This document shows, piece after piece, positions 26,603-34,321 of a stretch of 55,977 nt of DNA (within the stretch, counting starts at the first letter, position 1; each line of letters starts with the position of its first letter). The notes beneath the pieces are model-generated. The model had not been told where the DNA came from. It saw only the letters and a program-made list of their open reading frames with translations, and ran no database searches. Position numbers and translations under genes: made by a program. The DNA lies in the IMG/VR virus record IMGVR_UViG_3300005264_000596, positions 1-55,977 of that record; one strand, given 5' to 3'. The DNA is from a virus.

Positions 26603-26716
26603 ATGAGTGATAAAATTGGTATTATTAACGAGGTTGGAGATTTAGGAATCGGATTTGATGTAATAACAGAAGAAGAACAAGAAAAGATTAAAGAAAATAA
26701 AGAAGAAAAAAAATAA
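26603..26716 (+). CDS. Very small acidic protein
   Basis: A 37-residue protein, MSDKIGIINEVGDLGIGFDV followed by a charged Glu/Lys tail. AAAGGAGGT provides a strong ribosome binding site 7 nt before the ATG, and a terminator follows 11 nt after the stop. No family recognised. Confidence 0.55.
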   Translation: MSDKIGIINEVGDLGIGFDVITEEEQEKIKENKEEKK

Positions 26717-26727
26717 TATATTACTTT

Positions 26728-26754
26728 AACTATACCATTTTTAATGGTATAGTT
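26728..26754 (+). terminator. Terminator
   Basis: A 12-bp perfect stem AACTATACCATT / AATGGTATAGTT with a 3-nt loop is followed by TTTCTTTTT. It ends the beta-like gene unit; a tandem promoter follows. Confidence 0.85.
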
Positions 26755-26764
26755 TTTCTTTTTA

Positions 26765-26784
26765 ATTATATATTATAATAACGA
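26765..26784 (+). promoter_or_regulatory. Phage promoter motif, upstream member of a tandem pair
   Basis: ATTATATATTATAATAACGA differs from the others by C in place of T in the final TGA block. It lies 32 nt before a second copy, the only tandem pair in the window. Confidence 0.55.
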
Positions 26785-26796
26785 AAAAATATTTTA

Positions 26797-26839
26797 GTTA
26801 TATATTATACTAATGAAGATAAATTAATTAAACTTTATC
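26797..26839 (+). promoter_or_regulatory. Phage promoter motif with leader hairpin, downstream member
   Basis: GTTATATATTATACTAATGA at 26797-26816 is followed by a hairpin with arms GATAAA / TTTATC (26818-26839) and an AT-palindromic loop. An AAAAGGAG ribosome binding site for the 31-residue membrane protein follows. Confidence 0.65.
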
Positions 26840-26861
26840 GTATATTAAAAGGAGTGATTAG

Positions 26862-26957
26862 ATGAGTAAATTTTGTATGATATTTTTAAGTATCGGATTA
26901 GCACCAATTATTATATTAGAATTGGTATTATTAAAAATTAGTTTAAATAAAAACTAA
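26862..26957 (+). CDS. Tiny single-pass membrane protein
   Basis: A 31-residue protein, MSKFCMIFLSIGLAPIIILE... ending in KISLNKN. Almost the whole length is one hydrophobic helix with a basic tail, so the N-terminus probably faces out. AAAAGGAGTG precedes the start by 6 nt. It lies directly upstream of the membrane-anchored transglycosylase and could help lysis (a mini-holin or spanin-like partner), which is a guess from position. A similar 42-residue membrane protein is encoded at 53504. Confidence 0.55.
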   Translation: MSKFCMIFLSIGLAPIIILELVLLKISLNKN

Positions 26958-26973
26958 AGGAGGAACACATTTT

Positions 26974-27981
26974 ATGAGTATAGAAAAAGATTTTGACAAA
27001 TTAACAAAAAAGAAAAAAGAAAAGAAAAAAGATGAAGATATACATCCATTTAATCGTAAAATAATGAACCCTATTAAAACTTCAGATATCAAAAATACTG
27101 ATTTATTAGAAGGTGAAATAGTTTATGATGCTTCAAATGTATTATTAAACGATGCGAAAAACGAGATCGAATATGGATCTGTTGATGAGGTAGAATCTAT
27201 AATGTTTACAATGACTAAAAAATGGTTAATAGTAATATTAATAATTACATTTTTATTAGGATTTAGTTTAGGTATTATTAGTAGTAAAATTAATAATATG
27301 AACAATTTATTAGATCAATATCAAATCAATGCAGATAATAATAAAGCCATGATAGATACTAATAAAAAATTATCTAACGAGTTATCTTTAAAGGAAAATT
27401 ATATAAATGAATTAAATAGTTCTATTTCTAAATATGATTATGAAAATAAATCATTAGAAACAGAACTAGAAAAGAGAGATGTAATAATCTCTCTTTTTTC
27501 TCAAAGAGAAGAATTGCATGATAAATATAATTATGCTATTATAACTAATGAAAGAACAGATTTAACATATGGTCAAATAGCATTTGCTGAACAAGAAATG
27601 ATAAGTAGAAATATGGATCCAAATTTAATATTAGAATTATTTAAACTAGAATCTAATTTTGATGAAACAGCTACAAGTAATTTTTCAACAGCTAGAGGAT
27701 ACGGTCAATTTTTAGGATCTACTGCAAAATGGATATGGGAAGAATGTTTAGAAAATGGACCATATAATCATAACATGGCTTTTGATGGATATGTTAATAT
27801 TGAGATGACAGCAGAGTATTTAGGATTAAATCTACAAACATATAATGGAGATATAAGAAAAACATTAGTAGCTTATAATGGCAATGAGATAGGTAATCGT
27901 TATTATGAAATAATTGATAAGAATATGATGCAAGATGTTGGTTACGGTTTAGATACTGTAGAAGTTGCATATAATAATTAG
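26974..27981 (+). CDS. Membrane-anchored lytic transglycosylase (SLT domain)
   Basis: The protein has 335 residues. A charged N-terminal region of about 85 residues is followed by one transmembrane helix (KKWLIVILIITFLLGFSLGI, about 87-106), a coiled coil (about 110-170) and a C-terminal SLT/lysozyme-like domain: LFKLESNFDETATSN (with catalytic Glu), ARGYGQFLGSTAKW and ... TLVAYNGNEIG. This is the usual order of Slt/GEWL-type domains. It cleaves peptidoglycan; orientation suggests the enzyme lies outside the membrane. It may act in lysis or be part of a virion entry complex. A terminator-like hairpin lies within the gene at 27471. Confidence 0.85.
   Translation: MSIEKDFDKLTKKKKEKKKDEDIHPFNRKIMNPIKTSDIKNTDLLEGEIVYDASNVLLNDAKNEIEYGSVDEVESIMFTMTKKWLIVILIITFLLGFSLGIISSKINNMNNLLDQYQINADNNKAMIDTNKKLSNELSLKENYINELNSSISKYDYENKSLETELEKRDVIISLFSQREELHDKYNYAIITNERTDLTYGQIAFAEQEMISRNMDPNLILELFKLESNFDETATSNFSTARGYGQFLGSTAKWIWEECLENGPYNHNMAFDGYVNIEMTAEYLGLNLQTYNGDIRKTLVAYNGNEIGNRYYEIIDKNMMQDVGYGLDTVEVAYNN
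27471..27496 (+). terminator. Terminator-like hairpin inside the transglycosylase gene
   Basis: AAAGAGAGAT / ATCTCTCTTT with a GTAATA loop is followed by three more T. It lies in the coding sequence between the coiled coil and the SLT domain. It may lower expression of the distal part or be a chance result of codon choice. Confidence 0.45.
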
Positions 27982-27991
27982 GAGGCGTATT

Positions 27992-28429
27992 TTGAATTAT
28001 AAAGAAAAATTTATAAAAATGAATCAATATATGAAAGATGAAGAATTCCCAGATACATTAAATGAATTTTGTGAATTTATAATACAACAAAATTCTGCTA
28101 TGGCTAATAAATTCTTTACAGCTCATCCTGAAGTTACTAGAGAGTTTCTTAAATATTTTAAACCTGCTAAAGGTAAAATATTTTATAGAGGAGGATTTCC
28201 TAATTTAGATAGAAAAATTTTATCTGCGAGTGAAAATAAAAATGTAGCATTAAACTTTGCTATACATGGTAATAACTATACAGATCCAGAATATAAGAAA
28301 TATAAAGGAAATAGAGAATTTCATGAGATGAAAGCTATGAAATATTATAAACCAATATGGAGTGTATCTAATGAAGAAGAAGTATTTTTATGGCTACCTC
28401 AAATAATTAGTACACAACAAATTATATAG
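27992..28429 (+). CDS. Possible small ADP-ribosyltransferase
   Basis: The protein has 145 residues from a TTG start at 27992; GGAGG at 27981-27985 is 6 nt upstream, while the ATG in frame further upstream lies inside the preceding gene. GKIFYRGGFP (Arg about 65), then LSASENKNVALNFA (about 75-88), then SNEEEVFLW (about 126-134) follow the R-S-E order of mono-ADP-ribosyltransferases: R, S-x-S with a helix, and E-x-E/EE-V-(L/F). The protein is at the small end for the family. T4 uses such enzymes to modify host RNA polymerase and other proteins. The target here is unknown, and the assignment rests on motif order alone. Confidence 0.5.
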   Translation: MNYKEKFIKMNQYMKDEEFPDTLNEFCEFIIQQNSAMANKFFTAHPEVTREFLKYFKPAKGKIFYRGGFPNLDRKILSASENKNVALNFAIHGNNYTDPEYKKYKGNREFHEMKAMKYYKPIWSVSNEEEVFLWLPQIISTQQII

Positions 28430-28478
28430 ATAATTGAATCTGTATAAGATAATAAACATATAGTTAATATATAATATA

Positions 28479-28522
28479 AATATATATTATATTAATGAAG
28501 AGAGGTTAATTTGTTTTAACCT
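28479..28522 (+). promoter_or_regulatory. Phage promoter motif with leader hairpin (tubulin gene)
   Basis: AATATATATTATATTAATGA at 28479-28498 is followed by the hairpin AGGTTAA / TTAACCT (28503-28522) and an AAGGAGGAA ribosome binding site. It drives the tubulin homologue. Confidence 0.7.
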
Positions 28523-28557
28523 AATTGTAATTTATATTATAAGGAGGAATTTTAATT

Positions 28558-29709
28558 ATGGCAAAATTTATAGGAATAGGTGCATGCGGAAATAAAGCTG
28601 TTGCACATTTAGTAACTGAAGGAATTATAGATAAAAAGAATGCACTTTTGATCAATACAACACTAAAAGATATACCTGAAGGTTTTAAAGAATCTGCTGT
28701 AAGGGTAGGATCAGGAAGAGGTGGATGTGGAAAAGAAAGAAATAAAGGAAAAGAATTATTTTTAGATGCAATTGAAAACGATAAGATTGATTACTTGGAA
28801 GATTTCGTAGATATTGATGATACTGTATATATTGTTACTTCTACAGAAGGTGGTTCAGGTTCAGGTGGAGCACCATTAGTAGCTGCATATTATAGTGAAG
28901 TATTTAAAGTAAATACTCATATAATAGCTATTACAGGATTTGAAGATGATGCTAGAGGTATGGCTAATACAATTGAATTCTTTAAAGAAATGGATGATAA
29001 ATTTATTGTTCATACTATATCTAATAAGAAATTTTTAAGTGATGCTAGAGGAAATGAATTAAAGGCTGAAAAAATGGCTAATACTCATTTGAAGCACATT
29101 GTATCATTATTGTTAGGACAAGTTATAAAAGACTCAGAACAAAATATAGATGAAACAGATTTATACAAAGTTGTTAATACACCTGGATATTGTTCTATTG
29201 AATATGGTAATATTGATAATGGTATAAAAAATCAAGATATGTTTAATAATCTTATGTATGAAATGATTGATAATACTAAATCTATTAATATGGATAATCC
29301 ATCATGTAAAAGAATGGCTATCATATTAGATGTATCTGAACGTAATAGAGGATATATTGATTTTGGATTTACAGCAATTAAAGAAAGATTAGGATTTCCT
29401 TATGAATTATTTTATCATATTCAAGATGAATCTAATTCAGACTTTATTGGTATTATAGCATCAGGTGGAGATATGCCTATTAATGAATTAGAAGCAGTTT
29501 ATAGTAGATATACAGATGCTAATAGTAAAGTAAAAAGAAATAAAGATTCTTTCTTTGATAAGATTAGCGAGATAAATACATCTACTGATTTTAACACATA
29601 TGAAAGAAAAACAGCTACAAAAGATATAAGTTCTAAAAATAAATCAGCATTTCTAAATAAATTTAGAAATAGCACTATTGAAGTAAAAGAAAAAACAAAT
29701 AAATATTAA
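28558..29709 (+). CDS. Phage tubulin/FtsZ-like GTPase (TubZ/PhuZ type)
   Basis: The protein has 383 residues. FIGIGACGNKAVAHLV at the N-terminus is the first nucleotide loop. TSTEGGSGSGGAPLVA at about 98-113 is the tubulin signature loop (GGGTGSG in FtsZ, here EGGSGSGG). The spacing and length fit TubZ/PhuZ-type tubulins more than cellular FtsZ; the last 50 residues are charged and end in KEKTNKY, as in phage tubulins with a tail. Such proteins form dynamic filaments that position phage DNA or a replication compartment. It has its own promoter and leads a two-gene unit with the 302-residue protein. Confidence 0.85.
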   Translation: MAKFIGIGACGNKAVAHLVTEGIIDKKNALLINTTLKDIPEGFKESAVRVGSGRGGCGKERNKGKELFLDAIENDKIDYLEDFVDIDDTVYIVTSTEGGSGSGGAPLVAAYYSEVFKVNTHIIAITGFEDDARGMANTIEFFKEMDDKFIVHTISNKKFLSDARGNELKAEKMANTHLKHIVSLLLGQVIKDSEQNIDETDLYKVVNTPGYCSIEYGNIDNGIKNQDMFNNLMYEMIDNTKSINMDNPSCKRMAIILDVSERNRGYIDFGFTAIKERLGFPYELFYHIQDESNSDFIGIIASGGDMPINELEAVYSRYTDANSKVKRNKDSFFDKISEINTSTDFNTYERKTATKDISSKNKSAFLNKFRNSTIEVKEKTNKY

Positions 29710-29724
29710 TGAAGGGAGATTATT

Positions 29725-30633
29725 ATGGGTGGATTTAATAACTTAAAAAACCAAATAAATTCAGCTAAAGAAGTTACAAATAATTATGATATTAAACAAG
29801 ATTATAGTTTAGCGAATAACCCTGCATTTAGTATAGATTATGCTAAAGATATAATTATTCATCATCTAGATGAATTAGATGATGAAAAATTATATTCATT
29901 TATTAAGAAAGCCTACCCATTGTTATTGGCTGATATTTTTGAGAAAGATGAAAAATCTTATCTGGAAATACTCATCAATAAACGAGTGTTAGGACAGCTT
30001 ATATATGTATTAAATGATATTTCAGAAATATCATATAACGAGCATATATATTGTAATAAATTAGCATATGACTACATGACTATGGTTGATTCATCTGATG
30101 AAACTATGAAGTTATTATTATCATTATCTAAGATAGTAAATAAAAAAGATATAATGCATCTTAATGCTATAGGTATTAAAGAAAAGGATGCTGCATTGTT
30201 GGCATTATCGAGATTTAGTTCTTTTGAAAGCTTCGTTAATGTTAGGAGATTAAACCATACGATAATGATGTTACCAGTTAATGAAATGTCTACTCAGACA
30301 ATTATTTATATATATGAAAAGTTATTTGATAGATTTAGTGAATTGTTTGAATACACTATGTTTGATTATTATGACAGGGATACACTTCATAACATGTCCA
30401 GCGGATCAAGTGAAATATATTCTAATATATCACTTGCTATATTTATAATATTGGAAAATTTAGAATCAAGTGTTATACGTAAAATATTAATAAATTATGC
30501 TGGTAATTATAGAATAAGCGGAGAAGATAATAGAATTAGATTTTCAATTAAATCTCTTTCTATTGCAGATAATCCTAGAATATTAAAAGTAGTAGATAAT
30601 TTAGAATTAAATGAAATGATAATAATACCATAA
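29725..30633 (+). CDS. Unknown protein paired with the tubulin homologue
   Basis: The protein has 302 residues and starts MGGFNNLKNQINSAKEVTNN. It is mainly helical with no membrane segment, zinc site or NTP loop. It starts 15 nt after the tubulin stop, has a GGGAG ribosome binding site, and ends at a terminator, so the two form a closed transcription unit. An adaptor or regulator of the filament is the simplest reading of the pairing, but nothing in the sequence shows a DNA-binding domain like TubR. Function not known. Confidence 0.55.
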   Translation: MGGFNNLKNQINSAKEVTNNYDIKQDYSLANNPAFSIDYAKDIIIHHLDELDDEKLYSFIKKAYPLLLADIFEKDEKSYLEILINKRVLGQLIYVLNDISEISYNEHIYCNKLAYDYMTMVDSSDETMKLLLSLSKIVNKKDIMHLNAIGIKEKDAALLALSRFSSFESFVNVRRLNHTIMMLPVNEMSTQTIIYIYEKLFDRFSELFEYTMFDYYDRDTLHNMSSGSSEIYSNISLAIFIILENLESSVIRKILINYAGNYRISGEDNRIRFSIKSLSIADNPRILKVVDNLELNEMIIIP

Positions 30634-30638
30634 AAATT

Positions 30639-30667
30639 ATTAGTGGGATTTAATATATCCCACTAAT
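30639..30667 (+). terminator. Terminator after the tubulin unit
   Basis: An 11-bp stem ATTAGTGGGAT / ATCCCACTAAT with a 7-nt loop is followed by TTTATTTTTTTA. It closes the tubulin plus partner unit. Confidence 0.85.
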
Positions 30668-30731
30668 TTTATTTTTTTATGTCATCTATAACTATATAAT
30701 AAGATAAGTATAAGAATAAAAGGAGTGAAAA

Positions 30732-31970
30732 ATGTCAATATTAGCTAAATCATTTAGAGAACAAGTAAAGAAATCAAAAGATTTTGCAATGATTTCAGAA
30801 GCCGAGTCTAATGTAGGATATTCTACTGGATTTTTATCTTTTGATTTCAGAAACGGTGCAGTTGTATATGGTGTTAATGATAAGGGAGAAAGTGCTCCAT
30901 ATCATTCAGTAGGAATTACAGATGGCTCTATGGTAATGGTAATAGGACGCTCTGGATCTGGTAAAACAACATGGGTTGTGCAAACTGCAGCAAATATAAT
31001 TAAACCTTTTAAAACATCATGTATTTATCATGATGATATTGAAGGTGGATTATCTCATGCTAGAAAATTAAAATTAACTAAAATACCACCAAGTGAAATA
31101 AAACAAAAATATATTCATAGAAATAAAGGAATTACTGGAGAGAATTTTTATGAAAGATTAACAATGATCCATGATATTAAAATATCTAATTATGATGATT
31201 ATTCATACAATACAGGAAAATTTAATGAGTCAGGAGAGCCTATAATAAAATTAGAACCAACTCCATATATACTAGATTCATTAGCATTATTAATGCCTGC
31301 AAAATATACTGCAGAAGAAACAATATCAGGTCAGATGTCAGCTACAGCAGCAGCAAAATTAAATTCTATGATATTTAAAAGAGCAATTCCTATGTGTAAA
31401 TCTGCAAATATTATTTTATTAATAATTAATCATATTAATACTGCAATAGATATAGGATTTGCAAAGAGTACAGCACAAGTATCTTATTTAAAACAAAATG
31501 AAGCTCTTCCAGGTGGAAAGGCTAGTGTATATCTTTCTAATCTATTAATTAAATTTAGTGATCATAGTAAACTTAAAGAAGACTCACCATTTGGTTTTAC
31601 TGGAACTTTAGTAGATCTAATTCTTGTAAAGTCTAGGGTAAATAGAGCAAATCAAGTAGCAACTTTAATGTTTAATCAAGAAGAAGGATTTGATCCTGAG
31701 TTATCCTTATTCATTATGCTTAAGCAACATAAGAAAATTAACGGTGCTGGACGATGGTTATATATTGGTGACCATAAAGATATTAAATTTTCTCAAAGAG
31801 ATTTTAAAGAAGAATTAAAGAAAAATAAAGATTTACAAAAAATATTTATGGAAGAATGTATGATAATACTTAAATCATATTTAGCTGATGATCCTGGTAT
31901 GTTAGCAATGCAACAAGGTAAACAGGATGATTATGATCTTACAAGAGATATGTTACTCACTATTAATTAA
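30732..31970 (+). CDS. RecA/UvsX-like recombinase
   Basis: The protein has 412 residues. VIGRSGSGKTTWVVQTAANI at about 72-92 is the Walker A region. ILDSLALLMP at about 178 is the Walker B region (hydrophobic strand ending in Asp-Ser-Leu, as in RecA and UvsX). NIILLIINHINT fits the next strand with the sensor Asn, and NEALPGGKASVYLSNLLIKF matches the RecA region that follows loop L2. It would drive strand exchange and recombination-dependent replication with the Mre11-like nuclease at 7506. Expressed as a single gene just downstream of a terminator. Confidence 0.85.
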   Translation: MSILAKSFREQVKKSKDFAMISEAESNVGYSTGFLSFDFRNGAVVYGVNDKGESAPYHSVGITDGSMVMVIGRSGSGKTTWVVQTAANIIKPFKTSCIYHDDIEGGLSHARKLKLTKIPPSEIKQKYIHRNKGITGENFYERLTMIHDIKISNYDDYSYNTGKFNESGEPIIKLEPTPYILDSLALLMPAKYTAEETISGQMSATAAAKLNSMIFKRAIPMCKSANIILLIINHINTAIDIGFAKSTAQVSYLKQNEALPGGKASVYLSNLLIKFSDHSKLKEDSPFGFTGTLVDLILVKSRVNRANQVATLMFNQEEGFDPELSLFIMLKQHKKINGAGRWLYIGDHKDIKFSQRDFKEELKKNKDLQKIFMEECMIILKSYLADDPGMLAMQQGKQDDYDLTRDMLLTIN

Positions 31971-31977
31971 TAAAATA

Positions 31978-32022
31978 AGTATATATTATAATAATAGTAA
32001 TGAATAACTCATTACTATTATT
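31978..32022 (+). promoter_or_regulatory. Promoter motif fused to a 14-bp leader hairpin (beta C-terminal gene)
   Basis: AGTATATATTATAATAATAG at 31978-31997 runs directly into the hairpin AATAATAGTAATGA / TCATTACTATTATT (31990-32022, loop ATAAC). This is the strongest leader stem after that at 16215. The ATG inside it (32000) is in frame with the gene but has no ribosome binding site. Confidence 0.65.
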
Positions 32023-32050
32023 AAATATTTTAAAGAGAGGAGTAACAATA

Positions 32051-34276
32051 ATGGCTTTGAATAGAATAAGCGACTTAAAAGAAATAACTAAAAATATTAA
32101 AAAATTAGAACACATAGGTGGTGTAGACCTTACACAACCTTTTTGTGGAACAAATTCATCATCAAGAAAAATAATGTATTCATCTCAACTTGAACAAGTA
32201 CTACCATTGATGCACTCAGAAACAGCTGATATAAGTACTGGTTATACAAATGAATTTGGAAGATATTCATCTTCCATATTACAATCAGATGATGACTATG
32301 AGGTAATACTTAAAATACCAAAATATGATCATATAAAATATTTAAGATATATATTAGTAGTAAAATCTACAAAGACTAATAAGTATAAATTAATAGAAAA
32401 AATAGATTATGATCAAACAACAGAATCTTATGGTTATTTAATAAATAATGATTATATTGATAAATTAGAAATAGGTAGTATTATTCCTAAAGGTACAATC
32501 ATTAGAAAGAGTACATCATTTGATGAATATATGAATAGAAAAGATGGAGTGAATATGAGGATAGCATATTTATCACCTCATAAAACTACTGAAGATGGTA
32601 TAATAGTTAGTGATGTTGCTGCAAAGAAATTAGCATCACCTCTTATTACAACTATATCTATTGTAATAAATGATAATGATATACCATTAAATCTTCATGG
32701 TGATAATAATATATATAAAATAATCCCAGATATAGGTGAAGAAATTAAAAATGGATTATTATGTGCAGTAAGACGAACAAAGAATGAAGAAAGATTATTC
32801 ACTCAATCATATGATAGATTAAGAGAAATAATGATTTCTGATGATAAATCTATTATAAATGGAAAAGTAATTGATATTGAAGTATTTTGTAATAATCCAG
32901 ATGCATTAAATAAATCATATTATAATTCTCAATTAAAATATTATTATGATAAATCAATTACATTTCATGAAAATGTTTATAAAAAATTAAAAGATATATG
33001 CGAAGATCCTTTGAATGAAATTGATTATAAATTAAAGAAATTCTATTTCAATAGTAAGAGAATAACACAAGGATATAAATGGACAAAAAATAAAGTATTT
33101 TCAAATATAATTTTAGAAGTTACAGTTATTGAAGAAGATGTAATGAAAGCTGGAGATAAACTAACTAATAGATTTGGTGGAAAAGGTGTAGCATCTGAAA
33201 TAAGACCACAACATTTAATGCCTAGATTAGATAATGGTGAATATATAGATTTAATATTTAATGTATTCAGTACACATAATAGAGAAAATCCTGGGCAACT
33301 AATTGTAAATAGTTTAACTTTTATTAGTAGTAGATTTATAGAATATCTAAGATCAGAAATGTATAATGATGATAAATCACCTGGACATAATCCATCATAC
33401 CATGATTTATTAGAAGAGTATTTAAATTTTATATACCATATTTCACCAAAGCAATCTAATTATATCAGAGAGTATACTCAAAACATTCATCCAGATGAAA
33501 TAAAATTATTTCTAGATATTATATTAAATAATGATATAATAAAATTAGTAATTGAACCGATTAGTGAAAATGTTAGCCTTCAAGATATAGAAAAATTATA
33601 TGATGAATATCCATTCATATGGAATTCACCATATGAATTAACTGTTCCTATCACTGATAGTAAGGGTGAAATTAGATATGTTAAAGCATTAAATAAATTA
33701 TATGCTGGTAGACAATATATTTATAGACTTAAACAATATGCAAAAGATAAATTTAGTTCAACTAGTTTATCTGCAACTAATATTAAAGATGCACCAACAA
33801 AAAGTAAAGCAAGTAAAGATCATAAATATCCATATACAAAAACACCAATTAGATTTGGTGAAATGGAAACTGGTGATATGGAGCATTTAGATATATTAAA
33901 TGTAGTTAAAAATTTAATGATACATTCCAAATCTCCAAAAGCAAGAAAGCACACTAAAGATTTATATACAGGAGATCCATTTAATGTAAATATTGATATT
34001 GATCCTAATGATAGTAATAGAAGTGTAGAAATAGTAAATGTATATTTAAAAACTATCGGATTAAAAATAATATTTAAATCTATTGCTAAAAAATATTTTA
34101 CACCATTTGAAATATCACCATTTGATATTTTAAATACGGAAAGTCATCTTTATCAACCATTTGAAATAGAAGATGGAGCAAATGATTCAGAAGATTATAT
34201 TAATATCATTGCAATAAAAGATGATATTAATGACACACAATCACCATTTATGATAATGCCATTTACTACGATATAA
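32051..34276 (+). CDS. Phage RNA polymerase beta subunit, C-terminal half
   Basis: The protein has 741 residues from the ATG at 32051, behind AGAGAGGAG. NSSSRKIMYSSQLEQVLPLM followed by DISTGYTNEFG matches RpoB ANRALMGSNMQRQAVPLL ... GTGME. HKTTEDGIIVSDVAAKKL matches GYNYEDAIIISE. KAGDKLTNRFGGKGV (about 367-381) is the RpoB double-psi barrel with its two catalytic-site lysines, and FNVFSTHNRENPGQL follows as in RpoB. IRFGEMETGDMEHL at about 599 matches GQRFGEMEVWAL. The protein begins where the product at 37982 ends, so beta is split in two. It would transcribe phage genes in a multisubunit enzyme. Confidence 0.85.
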   Translation: MALNRISDLKEITKNIKKLEHIGGVDLTQPFCGTNSSSRKIMYSSQLEQVLPLMHSETADISTGYTNEFGRYSSSILQSDDDYEVILKIPKYDHIKYLRYILVVKSTKTNKYKLIEKIDYDQTTESYGYLINNDYIDKLEIGSIIPKGTIIRKSTSFDEYMNRKDGVNMRIAYLSPHKTTEDGIIVSDVAAKKLASPLITTISIVINDNDIPLNLHGDNNIYKIIPDIGEEIKNGLLCAVRRTKNEERLFTQSYDRLREIMISDDKSIINGKVIDIEVFCNNPDALNKSYYNSQLKYYYDKSITFHENVYKKLKDICEDPLNEIDYKLKKFYFNSKRITQGYKWTKNKVFSNIILEVTVIEEDVMKAGDKLTNRFGGKGVASEIRPQHLMPRLDNGEYIDLIFNVFSTHNRENPGQLIVNSLTFISSRFIEYLRSEMYNDDKSPGHNPSYHDLLEEYLNFIYHISPKQSNYIREYTQNIHPDEIKLFLDIILNNDIIKLVIEPISENVSLQDIEKLYDEYPFIWNSPYELTVPITDSKGEIRYVKALNKLYAGRQYIYRLKQYAKDKFSSTSLSATNIKDAPTKSKASKDHKYPYTKTPIRFGEMETGDMEHLDILNVVKNLMIHSKSPKARKHTKDLYTGDPFNVNIDIDPNDSNRSVEIVNVYLKTIGLKIIFKSIAKKYFTPFEISPFDILNTESHLYQPFEIEDGANDSEDYINIIAIKDDINDTQSPFMIMPFTTI

Positions 34277-34287
34277 AATATAAATAA

Positions 34288-34307
34288 ACTATATATTATA
34301 TTAATGA
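34288..34307 (+). promoter_or_regulatory. Phage promoter motif (DNA ligase gene)
   Basis: ATCTATATATTATATTAATGA-type motif, reading ACTATATATTATATTAATGA. It is followed immediately by the GAGGAGG ribosome binding site and an ATG at 34322, leaving no room for a leader hairpin. Confidence 0.65.
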
Positions 34308-34321
34308 GAGGAGGTGTATTT

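Noticed and set aside
28558-29709. Cellular FtsZ from a host fragment
   Set aside because: The signature loop, length and flanking phage promoter cassette fit phage tubulins, and all neighbours are phage-like.
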